Positions 1 to 8,971 of a stretch of 64,000 nt of DNA are shown here, in pieces. Origin of the DNA: Caballeronia sp. GAFFF1 (GTDB lineage: Bacteria > Pseudomonadota > Gammaproteobacteria > Burkholderiales > Burkholderiaceae); the NCBI RefSeq assembly GCF_023630705.1, contig NZ_JALQEM010000040.1, positions 124,001 to 188,000 on the forward strand, in the 5' to 3' direction. The notes beneath the pieces were generated by a model, which worked only from the letters and a program-made list of their open reading frames with translations, did no database searches and had not been told where the DNA came from. Positions within the stretch are counted from its first letter, which is position 1. The number at the start of each line of letters is the position of its first letter. Made by a program: the position numbers and the translations under genes.

Positions 1-152
1 GCGGTTCCGTGCTGTTCTATTCCACCGATGTCCCCGAGCTCGTCAACGTCTGCGACCGCGTGTCGGTGATGTATCGCGGCCGCAATGTCGGCGAGCTTTC
101 CGGCGACGCGCTCACGGAAGAAAACGTGATGCGCAAGATGCTTTCGACTTGA
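1..152 (+). CDS. Sugar ABC transporter ATP-binding protein, C-terminal fragment (cut by window edge)
   Basis: The last 49 codons of a reading frame entering from the left edge and ending in TGA at 150-152. The residues VLFYSTDVPELVNVCDRV followed by VMYRGRNVGEL match the end of the second nucleotide-binding domain of RbsA/XylG-type importer ATPases, where a short strand precedes the D/E-L/I...DR region and the MYRG turn. The next gene, 11 bp downstream, is a permease of the same transporter class, so this is very likely its energy-coupling subunit. Walker motifs lie outside the window and cannot be checked. Confidence 0.85.
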   Translation, partial: GSVLFYSTDVPELVNVCDRVSVMYRGRNVGELSGDALTEENVMRKMLST

Positions 153-163
153 GAGGTGCTTCC

Positions 164-2263
164 ATGAAGGTAGCCATTGCGTCGCCCGACAGCGAGACCG
201 TCAAGCCGGGCACGGGAACGGGATGGGGCGCGCGTCTGGATCATCATCGCGGGCTGATCATCGCGATCGGCGCGTTGCTCGCCATGCTGGCCGCGTGGGT
301 CGCGCTGTCCGCGACGCCGGTCGGCATGTACGACCTCGGCTCGGTCATTTCCAGCGCGACGACGCTCGCGCTCGCGGCCATCGGACAGACCATCGTCGTG
401 CTGACCGGCGGCTTCGATCTGTCGGCCTCCGCGGTCGTCTCACTCGCGAATGTGCTTGCAGTGCGATTCGTCCAAGGCACGCCGCTCGAACAATGGATGG
501 GCGCGGCGCTCATCATCGCGATCGGCGGCGGCATCGGGCTCGTCAACGGCGCGCTCATCGCCTGGTTCCGCCTGCAATCCATCGTCGTCACGCTCGCGAC
601 GATGTTCATGGTGCAGGGCATGACGCTCCTCATCCAGAACAAGCCGGGTGGCAGTGTCGGCGATCAGTTCGGCGCATTCCTCACGTCGGATCTGATTCCC
701 GAGAAGTTGCCGATGTCCGCGGGCGTCCTGATCGTCGCGTTGTTGATCTGGGCGTTCGTGAAGCGCACGCGCTTCGGCGTCGGCCTGTACGCGCTCGGCA
801 GCGATCCCGACGGCGCGTTCGCCAACGGCATGCCGGTGACGCGCTATCGCATGGCGACGTATGCGCTCGCCGGCATGTTCTACGCGGCCGCGGGGCTCTA
901 CGTGTCCGCGCAGACCGGTTCCGCCGATCCGCTCGTGGGCCGTCCGCTGCTGCTGTCGATGTTCACTGCCGTCGTGCTCGGCGGCACCTTGCTCGGCGGC
1001 GGGCGCGGCGGCTGTGTGGGCACCGTGTTCGCCGCGATGACGCTGATGATTACCGTGAACATTCTACTGGTGCTGAACGTGTCGGCGTTCTTCACGACGA
1101 TCGCCGAGGCGGTCATCCTCATTCTCGCGGTGCTCGGTGCGTCGATCGGCAAGGAATCTGCGGCGCATGAGTCCATGCGTCACGCGGCGCAGTGGCTGAA
1201 GGCGGTGCGCACCGGAACGCGCGTCAGGAGCGACGCGCAGGCGCGGCGCGTGACGTTCCAGGTGAACGACTTCCGCCCGATCGAGAACACGGAACTAAAG
1301 GGGCGCGCAATCGGCGACTGGATCGAGCGCAATCGCGAATGGGCGAAGTATGTGCTGCCCGCCTATCTGCTTTTCATCGGCGTCGTCGCGGTGACGGGTG
1401 TCGTGTACGGGCCGGGCGTGCTCTTCAGCGCGAATTTCTATAGCAGCCTGCTCACGCTCACGCTGTTTCTGGCGATCCTCGGGCTCGGCCAGGGCGCGGT
1501 CATCCTGACCGGCGGCCTCGATCTGTCGATGCCGTGGCTCATCACGCTCTCCGGTGTGCTGCTGACCGGTCTCACGCACGGCGTCAATGGCGCGGCTGCG
1601 TGGGCCGTGCCGGTCGTGCTGGGCGTGGGCCTTCTCGTGGGTCTTTTCAACGGCATCGGTGTCGTCATGCTGGGGCTGCCGCCTATCGTCGTCACGCTTG
1701 CGGCCAACGGACTGCTGCAAGGCCTGACGCTCATCTACTGCAACGGCTCGCCGCAAGGTTGGGCCCCGTCGGCGGTCAGCGACTTCACCAATGGCCGGCT
1801 CGGGCCGCTGTCGCTCGCGGCGTGGAGCGTGCCGCTGTTTCTCGCGTTCGCGCTATTGCTTTTGCATCGCACGCCGTTCGGGCGTCGCATCTATGCAGTC
1901 GGCAACTCGCAGATCGCGGCGAAGCTCTCCGGCGTGCGCGTGGGCGCGGTCCTGATCGCCGTGTACTGCGTCTCTGCCGTGTGCGCGGCGCTCGTCGGGC
2001 TGCTGCTCGCCGGCTTCAGTTCGCAGGCATTTCTCGGCATGGGCGACCCGTATCTGTTGCCGTCCATCGCGGTCGTCGTGGTGGGAGGCGCGCTCATTAC
2101 CGGTGGACGCGGCCACTATCTCGGCGTGTTCGGCGGCGCGCTGCTGCTGACGGCGCTCGGGACGCTGCTCGCCGGCACGACGGTTCCGCCGGCGGTACGC
2201 GACATCATCAACGGACTGGTTGTATTGGCTGCCGTCATCACGCTGCGCGACAAACGCGCCTAA
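164..2263 (+). CDS. Fused tandem RbsC-type sugar ABC permease (two permease units in one chain)
   Basis: A 699-residue inner-membrane protein. I chose ATG 164, preceded by GAGAGG, over an in-frame TTG at 149 that lies inside the upstream stop region. RbsC-type permeases are usually 310-350 residues; this protein holds two complete ones. Unit 1 covers about residues 25-330, with LTGGFDLS early and GGTLLGGGRGG late. A hydrophilic linker of about 60 residues follows. Unit 2 covers about 390-699, with LTGGLDLS early and GGALITGGRGH late. Both keep the family landmarks FG-Y-A-G and G-R-G. Such importers normally work as permease dimers, so the fusion probably supplies both halves covalently. It lies between the ATPase gene and a dehydrogenase gene in one operon. 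No separate binding-protein gene is seen in the part of this operon inside the window. Confidence 0.9.
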   Translation: MKVAIASPDSETVKPGTGTGWGARLDHHRGLIIAIGALLAMLAAWVALSATPVGMYDLGSVISSATTLALAAIGQTIVVLTGGFDLSASAVVSLANVLAVRFVQGTPLEQWMGAALIIAIGGGIGLVNGALIAWFRLQSIVVTLATMFMVQGMTLLIQNKPGGSVGDQFGAFLTSDLIPEKLPMSAGVLIVALLIWAFVKRTRFGVGLYALGSDPDGAFANGMPVTRYRMATYALAGMFYAAAGLYVSAQTGSADPLVGRPLLLSMFTAVVLGGTLLGGGRGGCVGTVFAAMTLMITVNILLVLNVSAFFTTIAEAVILILAVLGASIGKESAAHESMRHAAQWLKAVRTGTRVRSDAQARRVTFQVNDFRPIENTELKGRAIGDWIERNREWAKYVLPAYLLFIGVVAVTGVVYGPGVLFSANFYSSLLTLTLFLAILGLGQGAVILTGGLDLSMPWLITLSGVLLTGLTHGVNGAAAWAVPVVLGVGLLVGLFNGIGVVMLGLPPIVVTLAANGLLQGLTLIYCNGSPQGWAPSAVSDFTNGRLGPLSLAAWSVPLFLAFALLLLHRTPFGRRIYAVGNSQIAAKLSGVRVGAVLIAVYCVSAVCAALVGLLLAGFSSQAFLGMGDPYLLPSIAVVVVGGALITGGRGHYLGVFGGALLLTALGTLLAGTTVPPAVRDIINGLVVLAAVITLRDKRA

Positions 2264-2282
2264 TATAAGGAAAACGAAACAT

Positions 2283-3227
2283 ATGAGCACCAGAGAGATA
2301 GCAGTGATCGGTTCGGGGCGGATCGGCCGCGCATGGGCCATCGTGTTCGCCCGCAGCGGCTTTACCGTGAAAATCCACGATGCCTCGCGAGAGATGCTTT
2401 CGGGCGCGATCCCCGCGATTCGCGAGAGCGTCGAGGATCTCGCTTCCTTCGGCCTGATCGACGAGAGCGTGGACCGTATCGTCGGGCGCATCGAGGCGTG
2501 CGATACGCTTGCCGAAGCGGTGGCCAATGCGGATCTGGTGCAGGAGAACATCGCCGAGATCGTCGATGTGAAGCGCGCTATGTTCGCCGAACTCGACCGT
2601 CTGACGAAGCCCGAAGCGCTGCTTGCCAGTTCCACATCGGGGCTGCCTGCGTCGACGTTCACGGAGGGTCTGGAGGGCCGCGCGCGGTGCCTCGTCGCGC
2701 ATCCTGTCAATCCGCCGTCGCTCGTGCCGCTCGTCGAACTTTGCGGCACGCCGTGGACGTCGCAAGAGACGCTGCAACGCGCGCGCGCCCTCTACGAGGA
2801 AGCGGGGCAGAGCCCCGTCACGGTCAACCGCGAAATCTCGGGCTTCCTGCTGAACCGCATTCAGGGGGCGGTACTGGACGAGGCGTTGAGCCTCTACGAG
2901 CAAGGCTACGCGAGCGCCGCCGATCTCGACACCGTCATGCGCGACGGGCTCGCCATGCGCTGGTCGTTCATGGGCCCGTTCGAAACCATCGACCTGAACG
3001 CGCCCGGCGGCGTGGCGGACTATGCGTCGCGCTATGGCGGCACGTATCGCAGCATCGCCGACACGCGCGTGCCGTTTTCGTGGTCCGAAGAAGCCATCGC
3101 CAGTCTGCACGCGCAGCGCCGCGAACAGCTTCCGGCCGATCAGATCGAGGCGCGCAGCCGGTGGCGCGATCGCCGTCTGATGGCGCTGCTCGCGCACCGG
3201 CGCGCCGAGAAGAACAAGAACGACTGA
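2283..3227 (+). CDS. 3-hydroxyacyl-CoA dehydrogenase family protein, L-gulonate dehydrogenase/CRYL1-like
   Basis: A 314-residue NAD-dependent dehydrogenase. The start is ATG 2283, preceded by AAGGAAA; an earlier in-frame start would overlap the permease gene. The N-terminal Rossmann fold has GSGRIG at about residues 10-15. A second conserved block reads HPVNPPSLVPLVEL, carrying the catalytic His of the 3-hydroxyacyl-CoA dehydrogenase fold, followed by the C-terminal helical domain with GFLLNRIQGAVLDEA. Length and the HPVNPP form fit the single-domain lambda-crystallin/L-gulonate/carnitine dehydrogenase branch rather than fatty-acid oxidation enzymes. Placed between sugar-import genes and a lactonase, it probably oxidises a sugar acid or hydroxy acid. 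The exact substrate cannot be read from sequence. Confidence 0.8.
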   Translation: MSTREIAVIGSGRIGRAWAIVFARSGFTVKIHDASREMLSGAIPAIRESVEDLASFGLIDESVDRIVGRIEACDTLAEAVANADLVQENIAEIVDVKRAMFAELDRLTKPEALLASSTSGLPASTFTEGLEGRARCLVAHPVNPPSLVPLVELCGTPWTSQETLQRARALYEEAGQSPVTVNREISGFLLNRIQGAVLDEALSLYEQGYASAADLDTVMRDGLAMRWSFMGPFETIDLNAPGGVADYASRYGGTYRSIADTRVPFSWSEEAIASLHAQRREQLPADQIEARSRWRDRRLMALLAHRRAEKNKND

Positions 3228-3254
3228 CAGAACGAACCCATCAAGGAGACGACG

Positions 3255-4157
3255 ATGCCCGAAGTACGCTTGCTGGTCGATGCCAATAATCACCTGGGCG
3301 AGGGACCGCTCTGGGATGTGCAGCAAGATCGGCTCTACTGGATCGACAGCACGGCAGCCGAAATCTACAGTTGCCGCGCGGATGGAAGCGAGGTCACGCG
3401 TTACTTCGTGCCGCATCATATCGGCTCGATGGCGTTGCGCGAAAAGGGCGGCGCCGTGGTGGCGCTCGCCAACGGTCTGCATTTCTACGACTTCGAGTCG
3501 CAGACCGTCGAGTTCATCGCCGATCCCGAATCCGACGATCCCGAGACGCGCTTCAACGACGGCAAGGTGGATCGGCGCGGCCGCTTCGTCGCGGGCACGA
3601 TGGCCTATGACTTCGACCGCTATTTCGCGGATCGCGGCCAGCGTTCGACGCGCAGCGGCGCGTTGTACCGGCTCGATGCCGACGGGCGGGTGACGCGGCT
3701 CGACAGCGGAATCACCTGTTCGAACGGTCCGTGCTGGAGTCCCGATAATCGCACGTTCTATTTCACGGATACCTACAGCAAGGAAATGTACGCCTACGAC
3801 TACGATATCGAAACGGGCGGCATTTCGAACAAGCGGCTTTTCGCATCGGCGCGGAACATGGCGGGAACCTTCGATGGCGCGACTGTCGACGAGGAGGGAT
3901 ATATCTGGTCGGCGCTGGTGTTCGGAGGACGCATCCTGCGCTTCTCGCCGGATGGAAAGCTCGATCGCGTGGTGCCGTTTCCGGTGCGCAATCTGACGAG
4001 CGTGATGTTCGGCGGTCCGAACCTCGACACGCTCTACGTATCGACCATGGGCCGGCCCATGTGGGGCATTCCGCAGAAAGAGCAGGACAAAGGCGGATTG
4101 TTCGCTGTGACCGGACTCGGCGTGCGAGGTCTTCCCGAGCCGCGTTTCGCTGGATGA
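3255..4157 (+). CDS. SMP-30/gluconolactonase family lactonase
   Basis: A 300-residue six-bladed beta-propeller hydrolase with AAGGAGAC ahead of ATG 3255. The metal-site landmarks of the SMP-30 family are visible: Glu in GEGPLWD near residue 16, Asn in CSNGPCWS, and Asp in DGATVDEEGYIW. The substrate-side NDGKVDRRGRFVAG is also present. Family members open sugar-acid lactones such as gluconolactone or pentonolactones using a divalent metal. It is the last gene of the operon and follows a dehydrogenase gene by 27 bp. Dehydrogenase plus lactonase plus sugar importer suggests an oxidative sugar route. Whether the dehydrogenase here makes the lactone is not shown by sequence. Confidence 0.88.
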   Translation: MPEVRLLVDANNHLGEGPLWDVQQDRLYWIDSTAAEIYSCRADGSEVTRYFVPHHIGSMALREKGGAVVALANGLHFYDFESQTVEFIADPESDDPETRFNDGKVDRRGRFVAGTMAYDFDRYFADRGQRSTRSGALYRLDADGRVTRLDSGITCSNGPCWSPDNRTFYFTDTYSKEMYAYDYDIETGGISNKRLFASARNMAGTFDGATVDEEGYIWSALVFGGRILRFSPDGKLDRVVPFPVRNLTSVMFGGPNLDTLYVSTMGRPMWGIPQKEQDKGGLFAVTGLGVRGLPEPRFAG

Positions 4158-4296
4158 ATGGCATATGCGCCGGAACGGCCGAGTCAGGCGAGGAAATGCG
4201 TTCCGGCCTATTCAATGAGCATCCGGACTGAATCGACAAGGGCTGCATCGCGCTGAACGAATGCCAGCGCTATCCGAAACAAGCAACCCCGAGGCT

Positions 4297-4327
4297 GCGG
4301 AGCGCAAGGCAATCACCCGCGCTCCGC
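4297..4327. terminator. Inverted repeat between convergent genes, candidate bidirectional terminator
   Basis: A perfect 9-bp inverted repeat, GCGGAGCGC at 4297-4305 and GCGCTCCGC at 4319-4327, with a 13-nt loop. It lies between the ends of the converging lactonase and epimerase genes. There is no clear T run on either side, so termination is inferred from position and stem strength only. Confidence 0.4.
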
Positions 4328-4342
4328 TCCTCCGCGCGCGCT

Positions 4343-5236
4343 TTACTTCGCCACCTGCTCGCGCCACTTGTAGGCCTGTTGCCAGCCGAGCAAGCGCTTG
4401 AGCTTCTCGTTGCTGAGCAGGGTTTCGGATTCCGCCAACTGCTTCTTCACCGGCACGTTTGGATAGAAGCGCTTCAGCAATTCAGCGGTGGGCAGATCGG
4501 ACGAGACGTCGTCGGCGGCGACGTTCATCACCTGGAACCCCAGACCGTCCTTCTCGATGGCGAGGCGCGCTGCCGTCGCGAGGTCGCGTCCGTCGATGTA
4601 ACTCCACGCGATGCGCTTTCTCAACGCGGGGTTTTCGAGCCACGCCGGGAATTTCTGGTAATCGGCGGGATCGAGCACGTTGCCGATGCGAAAGCAGTAG
4701 ATATCCGCGCCCGTGCGGGCGTGAAACGCTTTCGCCGTGACTTCGTTGATGACCTTCGAGGTGGCATAGCTGTCCATCGGATCCACGGGATACTCTTCGT
4801 CCAGCGGGAAATACACCGGGTCGCGATGCCGGTGCGCGAACACCACGCCGTATGTCGTCTCGCTCGATGCGACGATCACCTTCTTGATGCCGAGTTTCGA
4901 CGCCGCATCGAGCACGTTGTAGGTGCCCATGACGTTGATGCGAAAGACTTCATTGTCGGTCGTGACCAGAATGCGCGGAATTGCCGCGAAATGCACGATG
5001 GCGTCGATCGGCTTCGGCTCGATGTCATCGTCGAACTCCTTCGGCGTCGTCGTGGATGCGAGCGCGTTGAAGACCTGCCCCGCGTCGGTGATGTCGGTGA
5101 TGAGCGTGCGAGCGGTGCCCCTCGCCATGGGCACGCGGTCCACGTTCAGCACTTCGTAACCGTGCGCGACCAGATCTTCCACCACCCACTTGCCGGCCAG
5201 GCCGCTACCGCCGGTCACAATCACTCGCTTCGTCAT
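4343..5236 (-). CDS. NAD-dependent epimerase/dehydratase (extended SDR)
   Basis: A 297-residue extended short-chain dehydrogenase/reductase. The N-terminal nucleotide-binding turn reads TGGSGLAGKWV at about residues 8-18, and the catalytic YxxxK is DSYATSKVINE near residue 158. Members of this fold act on free sugars, sugar acids or nucleotide sugars. The absence of lipopolysaccharide genes nearby and the sugar-import neighbours favour a catabolic sugar dehydrogenase or epimerase. It is divergent from the second importer operon, and the shared 195-bp promoter region carries two Crp-like sites. Confidence 0.8.
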   Translation of the reverse strand: MTKRVIVTGGSGLAGKWVVEDLVAHGYEVLNVDRVPMARGTARTLITDITDAGQVFNALASTTTPKEFDDDIEPKPIDAIVHFAAIPRILVTTDNEVFRINVMGTYNVLDAASKLGIKKVIVASSETTYGVVFAHRHRDPVYFPLDEEYPVDPMDSYATSKVINEVTAKAFHARTGADIYCFRIGNVLDPADYQKFPAWLENPALRKRIAWSYIDGRDLATAARLAIEKDGLGFQVMNVAADDVSSDLPTAELLKRFYPNVPVKKQLAESETLLSNEKLKRLLGWQQAYKWREQVAK

Positions 5237-5298
5237 GCTGCGCTCCTTTGAAATCGATAAGTGTGTCCGCGCATCGTAGCCCTTCTTAGCGTTCCATT

Positions 5299-5376
5299 TC
5301 TGTGACGCGCGTCATAGCGGCGCGCGAGTTGTTCTACGGGTCATCCCCGATGCCCGACTATGACGCGCGTCACAGA
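5299..5376. promoter_or_regulatory. Pair of perfect 19-nt inverted Crp-like operator sites in a divergent promoter
   Basis: TCTGTGACGCGCGTCATAG at 5299-5317 has its exact reverse complement at 5358-5376. Each half contains the 12-bp palindrome TGACGCGCGTCA and fits the Crp pattern TGTGA-N6-TCAYA. The centres are 58 bp apart. The region lies between the divergent epimerase (-) and importer (+) genes. A Crp/Fnr regulator whose recognition helix reads SRESVNRH is encoded at 9628-10338 at the end of that importer operon, so local control is plausible. Confidence 0.65.
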
Positions 5377-5431
5377 TTTGCCGTTTGCATCGCGCCTATG
5401 ATCGGCCTCAGCCTGAACGGAGGAGCGATCG

Positions 5432-6439
5432 GTGAGCGCACTATCGTCGAACAAAGCGTCGGACAAGCCGCAGCAGTCATCTCGCGGCGTGGCACTGCTG
5501 CGTGCCTGTCTGCGCATCCGCGAGCTGAATGTACTCTCCGTGGTGTTGCTGGTCGGAATCCTGATCAGCGCGTTCTCGCCGTACTTTCTCACCACCAACA
5601 ACCTGATGGGCGTGTTCCGCTCGTTCTCGCTCGTGGCGCTCATGTCCATCGGCATGATGCTCGTCATCATCACGGGCGGCATCGATCTCTCTGTCGGCTC
5701 CGTCATGGGCCTGTCGTCGCTCGTGACGGCGCTCGCCTTCCAGCACGGCATGACGGCGCTCGCCGCAATTCTGTCGGGGCTCGCGGTCGGCGTGATCGTC
5801 GGCGGCTTCAACGGCCTGATGATCACGTGGATACAGTTGCCGCCCTTCATCGCGACGCTCGGCACCTTGTCGATCGGGCGAGGGCTCATGTACATCATCA
5901 CCAAGGGCGTGCCGGTCACGCCGGACGTGCCGGATGCCTTCACGTTCATCGGACAGGGGTATATCGGCTTCGTGCCGTTTCCGGTCGTCATCCTGCTCGC
6001 CATGACCGGCGTATTCTCCGTCGTCATGCGTCAGACGCGCTTCGGCCGTCACGTCTACGCGACGGGCGGCAACGAAGTGGCCGCGCGGTTGTCCGGCGTG
6101 CGCACCGCCCGCGTGAAATTCGCGGTGTACGTGCTGTCCGGACTGATCGCGTCGATGGCGGGCGTCATCGCGTTCTCGCGCTTCGTGTCGGCGGAGCCGG
6201 CGTCGGGGTTCGGGGCGGAACTGGATGTAATCGCGGCGGCGGCCATCGGCGGCGCGAGTCTTTCGGGCGGCGCCGGCAGCGTCGAAGGCGCAATCATCGG
6301 CGCGGCGCTCGCCGGGATCATCACCAACGGCGTGGTGCTCCTCAACATTGATACCTATGCGCAGCAGGCCATTACCGGCTGCGTGATCCTGATTGCGGTG
6401 AGCATCGACATATGGCGCGTGCGCCGCAAAGGGCCCTGA
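5432..6439 (+). CDS. RbsC-type sugar ABC transporter permease
   Basis: A 335-residue integral membrane protein of the branched-chain/ribose permease family. The start is GTG 5432, preceded by a strong GGAGGAG at 5419-5425. Family landmarks are ITGGIDLSVGSVMGL near residue 75, FGRHVYATGGNEVAARLSGV, and GGASLSGGAGSVEGA in the C-terminal third, with eight to ten hydrophobic segments between them. It is the first gene of a permease, binding protein, ATPase and racemase operon. Its promoter region holds paired Crp-like sites. Substrate specificity lies in the binding protein and is unknown. Confidence 0.9.
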   Translation: MSALSSNKASDKPQQSSRGVALLRACLRIRELNVLSVVLLVGILISAFSPYFLTTNNLMGVFRSFSLVALMSIGMMLVIITGGIDLSVGSVMGLSSLVTALAFQHGMTALAAILSGLAVGVIVGGFNGLMITWIQLPPFIATLGTLSIGRGLMYIITKGVPVTPDVPDAFTFIGQGYIGFVPFPVVILLAMTGVFSVVMRQTRFGRHVYATGGNEVAARLSGVRTARVKFAVYVLSGLIASMAGVIAFSRFVSAEPASGFGAELDVIAAAAIGGASLSGGAGSVEGAIIGAALAGIITNGVVLLNIDTYAQQAITGCVILIAVSIDIWRVRRKGP

Positions 6440-6479
6440 TTCGAGCCTGATCGACAGAAACCAGAACGGGAGACGAAGC

Positions 6480-7421
6480 ATGAAGACCACGCCAAGGATC
6501 ATCGCGGGCTTGACGCTCGCGCTTTGCGCCACGCTCGGCAGCGCTGCGCACGCAAAAGAAGGGAAGGACATATCGGTCGCCGTGATTCCCAAGGTCGCGG
6601 TGCCGTTCTTCGACGACTGCAACAAGGGCGCGCAGTCCGCCGCGGACAAGGCCGGCGTCAAGTATCAATGGGTCGTGCCGCAAAACACGCAGGGCTCGAC
6701 GCAAGTGCAGATCATCGAAGACCTCATCTCGCGTCACGTCGATGGCATCGCCATTTCCGTGAACGAGCCCAAGTCGGTGGAAGGCGTCATCAAGCGGGCC
6801 GCGCAAAGCGGCGTTAAGGTGTTGACCTACGATTCGGATTCGCCGAAGAGCGGCCGCTCGATGTACATCGGCACGAACAACGTGCAGGCAGGCGAGACGA
6901 TGGCCGACACGATGGGCCGTGCGTTGAACGGCAAGGGCGAGGTCGCGATCGTGACGGGCCAGCTCGGCGCGGTGAATCTCAACGAGCGCATCGCCGGCAT
7001 CAAGAAGGGTCTCGCGAAGTACCCCGGTATCAAGATCGTCGAGACGCAGGGCACGGACGACGACCTTGCGCGTGGCGTGTCGGTCGTGGAGACGACGCTG
7101 CGCGCGCATCCGAATCTGAACGGCATCTTCGGCGTGAGTCAGGTCGGCGGCCCGGCGGTGGCGAAGGTGCTCAATACGAAGGAATTCGGCGCGATGAAAG
7201 GCAAGCTCGAAGTGCTCGCCTTCGACGACCTCCCGGATACGCTCAAGGGCCTGAGAGATGGCTACATTCAGGGCATCATGGTGCAGCGTCCGGTGACGAT
7301 GGGTTCGCTCGCGGTTCAGCATCTCGTCGCGCAGATCCAGGGCAAGGAAACGCAGGAGAAGGACATCGACACGGGCGTCACGGTGGTGACGAAGGAAAAC
7401 ATCGGCAGCTACACCAAATGA
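6480..7421 (+). CDS. Periplasmic sugar-binding protein (RbsB-like)
   Basis: A 313-residue type I periplasmic binding protein. An N-terminal signal peptide has a basic start and a hydrophobic core, with likely cleavage after SAAHA near residue 24. The mature part shows the RbsB pattern: PFFDDCNKGAQSAADKAGV at the N-lobe helix, ISVNEPKSVEGVIKRA, TYDSDSP with the ligand-loop acidic residues, and IFGVSQVGGPAV at the second lobe. CGREEN GGGAGACG lies before ATG 6480. Its 3' end overlaps the ATPase gene by 4 nt (ATGA), indicating translational coupling. Ligand unknown; pentose or sugar-acid derivatives are typical of the family. Confidence 0.88.
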   Translation: MKTTPRIIAGLTLALCATLGSAAHAKEGKDISVAVIPKVAVPFFDDCNKGAQSAADKAGVKYQWVVPQNTQGSTQVQIIEDLISRHVDGIAISVNEPKSVEGVIKRAAQSGVKVLTYDSDSPKSGRSMYIGTNNVQAGETMADTMGRALNGKGEVAIVTGQLGAVNLNERIAGIKKGLAKYPGIKIVETQGTDDDLARGVSVVETTLRAHPNLNGIFGVSQVGGPAVAKVLNTKEFGAMKGKLEVLAFDDLPDTLKGLRDGYIQGIMVQRPVTMGSLAVQHLVAQIQGKETQEKDIDTGVTVVTKENIGSYTK

Positions 7422-8941
7422 CGCCCGCCGGCGACCGTACGAAGCCCTTTCTGGAGATGCGCGGCATCTCCAGAACGTTTCCCGGCGTGAAGGCGCTCGA
7501 TCACGTCGACCTCGCAATCTACAGGGGCGAAGTGCTCGCGCTCGCCGGCGAAAACGGCGCAGGCAAGAGCACGCTCATGAAGGTGCTGACAGGTGTGTAT
7601 GCGCCCGATCCCGGCGGCGTCATCCTCGTCGAAGGTCGCGAAGTGACGATCGCCAACAGCAATCATGCGCGCGCGCTCGGCATCAACACCATCTATCAGG
7701 AGCTGGCGGTCGTCGAAAATCTGACGGTCGGCGAGAACATCTTTCTGGCGAAGGAGCCGCTCACGCGCTTCGGCTTCATCGATCGCGCGCGCATGCATCG
7801 CGAAGCGCGCGAGGTGCTGCAGATGATCGACATGGACGTCGATCCGGCGACGCGCGTGAGCGAACTGAGCGTCGGGCAGCGGCAGATGATCGAAATCGCG
7901 AAGGCGCTGTCCGCGCAGTCGAAGGTCATCGTCATGGACGAGCCGACCGCATCGCTCAGTCATCACGAGACCAGCGTGCTGGTAGGACTCGTCAAACGGT
8001 TGCGCGAGCGGGGCATTGCTGTCGTCTACATCTCGCATCGGCTCGAAGAGGTCTTCGAACTCGCGGATCGCGTGACCGTGCTGCGCGACGGCCGCACGGT
8101 CAGCACCATGCCGATCGAGCGCGTGACGCGTGAAACGCTCGTGCGTCAGATGGTCGACCGCGAGTTGAGCGAACTCTATGGGGAGCCGCAATCGCACGCG
8201 ACCGGCCATCCTGTGCTCGAAGTGCGCGATCTTTCGCTCAAGCAGAGCAAGTCCGCCGATGCGCGCATACGCGATATTAGTTTCACACTGCATCGCGGCG
8301 AAGTGCTCGGCATCGCGGGGCTCGTCGGCTCGGGACGCACTGAGATCATGGAGATGATCTTCGGCATGCGTCCGTCGACCGGCTCGATCCTGATGGAGGG
8401 CGAGCCGGTCGCGATACGCAACCCGCATGATGCGATTCGCGCGGGCATCGGCTTCGTCACCGAGGACCGCAAGGCGCAAGGCCTCGTGCTTGGCATGAGC
8501 GTGCGCGAGAACTTCAGCCTCACGCATCTCTCGCGCTATTCGCCGTTCCAGTTCGTGCAGCACGCGCGCGAGCGGTCCAGTTGCGCGGAGTACGTGCGTA
8601 TGCTCGGCATCAAGACGCCGGGCGTCGAGCAGAAAGTGGTGAACCTGAGCGGCGGTAATCAACAGAAGATCGTCATTGCGAAGTGGGTCGCGCGCCAGCC
8701 CAGGGTGCTGATCGTCGATGAGCCCACGCGCGGCATCGATATCGGCGCCAAGGCGGAAGTGCACGCCCTCATTGCGCGGCTCGCGTCGCAGGGCATCGGC
8801 GTGATCGTGATTTCGTCGGACCTGCTGGAGGTTCTCGCCGTGAGCGATCGCATTCTGACCGTGCGCGAAGGGCGCATCAGCGGCGAATTGCGCCGCGAGG
8901 AAGCCACTCAAGAGAAGGTGATGGCGCTTGCCACTGCCTGA
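7418..8941 (+). CDS. Sugar ABC transporter ATP-binding protein (RbsA-like, two NBDs)
   Basis: A 507-residue protein with two tandem nucleotide-binding domains. In the first, Walker A is GENGAGKSTLMK near residue 48, the signature is LSVGQRQMIEIAKA and Walker B is VIVMDEPTASLS. The second has the usual degenerate P-loop, GLVGSGRTEIME, with signature LSGGNQQKIVIAK and Walker B LIVDEPTRGIDIG. This asymmetry is normal for RbsA/MglA ATPases. The start overlaps the binding-protein stop by 4 nt. It energises the permease encoded two genes upstream. Confidence 0.92.
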   Translation: MTPAGDRTKPFLEMRGISRTFPGVKALDHVDLAIYRGEVLALAGENGAGKSTLMKVLTGVYAPDPGGVILVEGREVTIANSNHARALGINTIYQELAVVENLTVGENIFLAKEPLTRFGFIDRARMHREAREVLQMIDMDVDPATRVSELSVGQRQMIEIAKALSAQSKVIVMDEPTASLSHHETSVLVGLVKRLRERGIAVVYISHRLEEVFELADRVTVLRDGRTVSTMPIERVTRETLVRQMVDRELSELYGEPQSHATGHPVLEVRDLSLKQSKSADARIRDISFTLHRGEVLGIAGLVGSGRTEIMEMIFGMRPSTGSILMEGEPVAIRNPHDAIRAGIGFVTEDRKAQGLVLGMSVRENFSLTHLSRYSPFQFVQHARERSSCAEYVRMLGIKTPGVEQKVVNLSGGNQQKIVIAKWVARQPRVLIVDEPTRGIDIGAKAEVHALIARLASQGIGVIVISSDLLEVLAVSDRILTVREGRISGELRREEATQEKVMALATA

Positions 8942-8971
8942 CATTCACTCATTCAAACGTTAGAGCGAAGC

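Noticed and set aside
2220..2282. Extended start for the dehydrogenase gene
   Set aside because: It would overlap the permease 3' end by over 40 bp. ATG 2283 has a ribosome-binding site and begins the Rossmann fold at the usual place.
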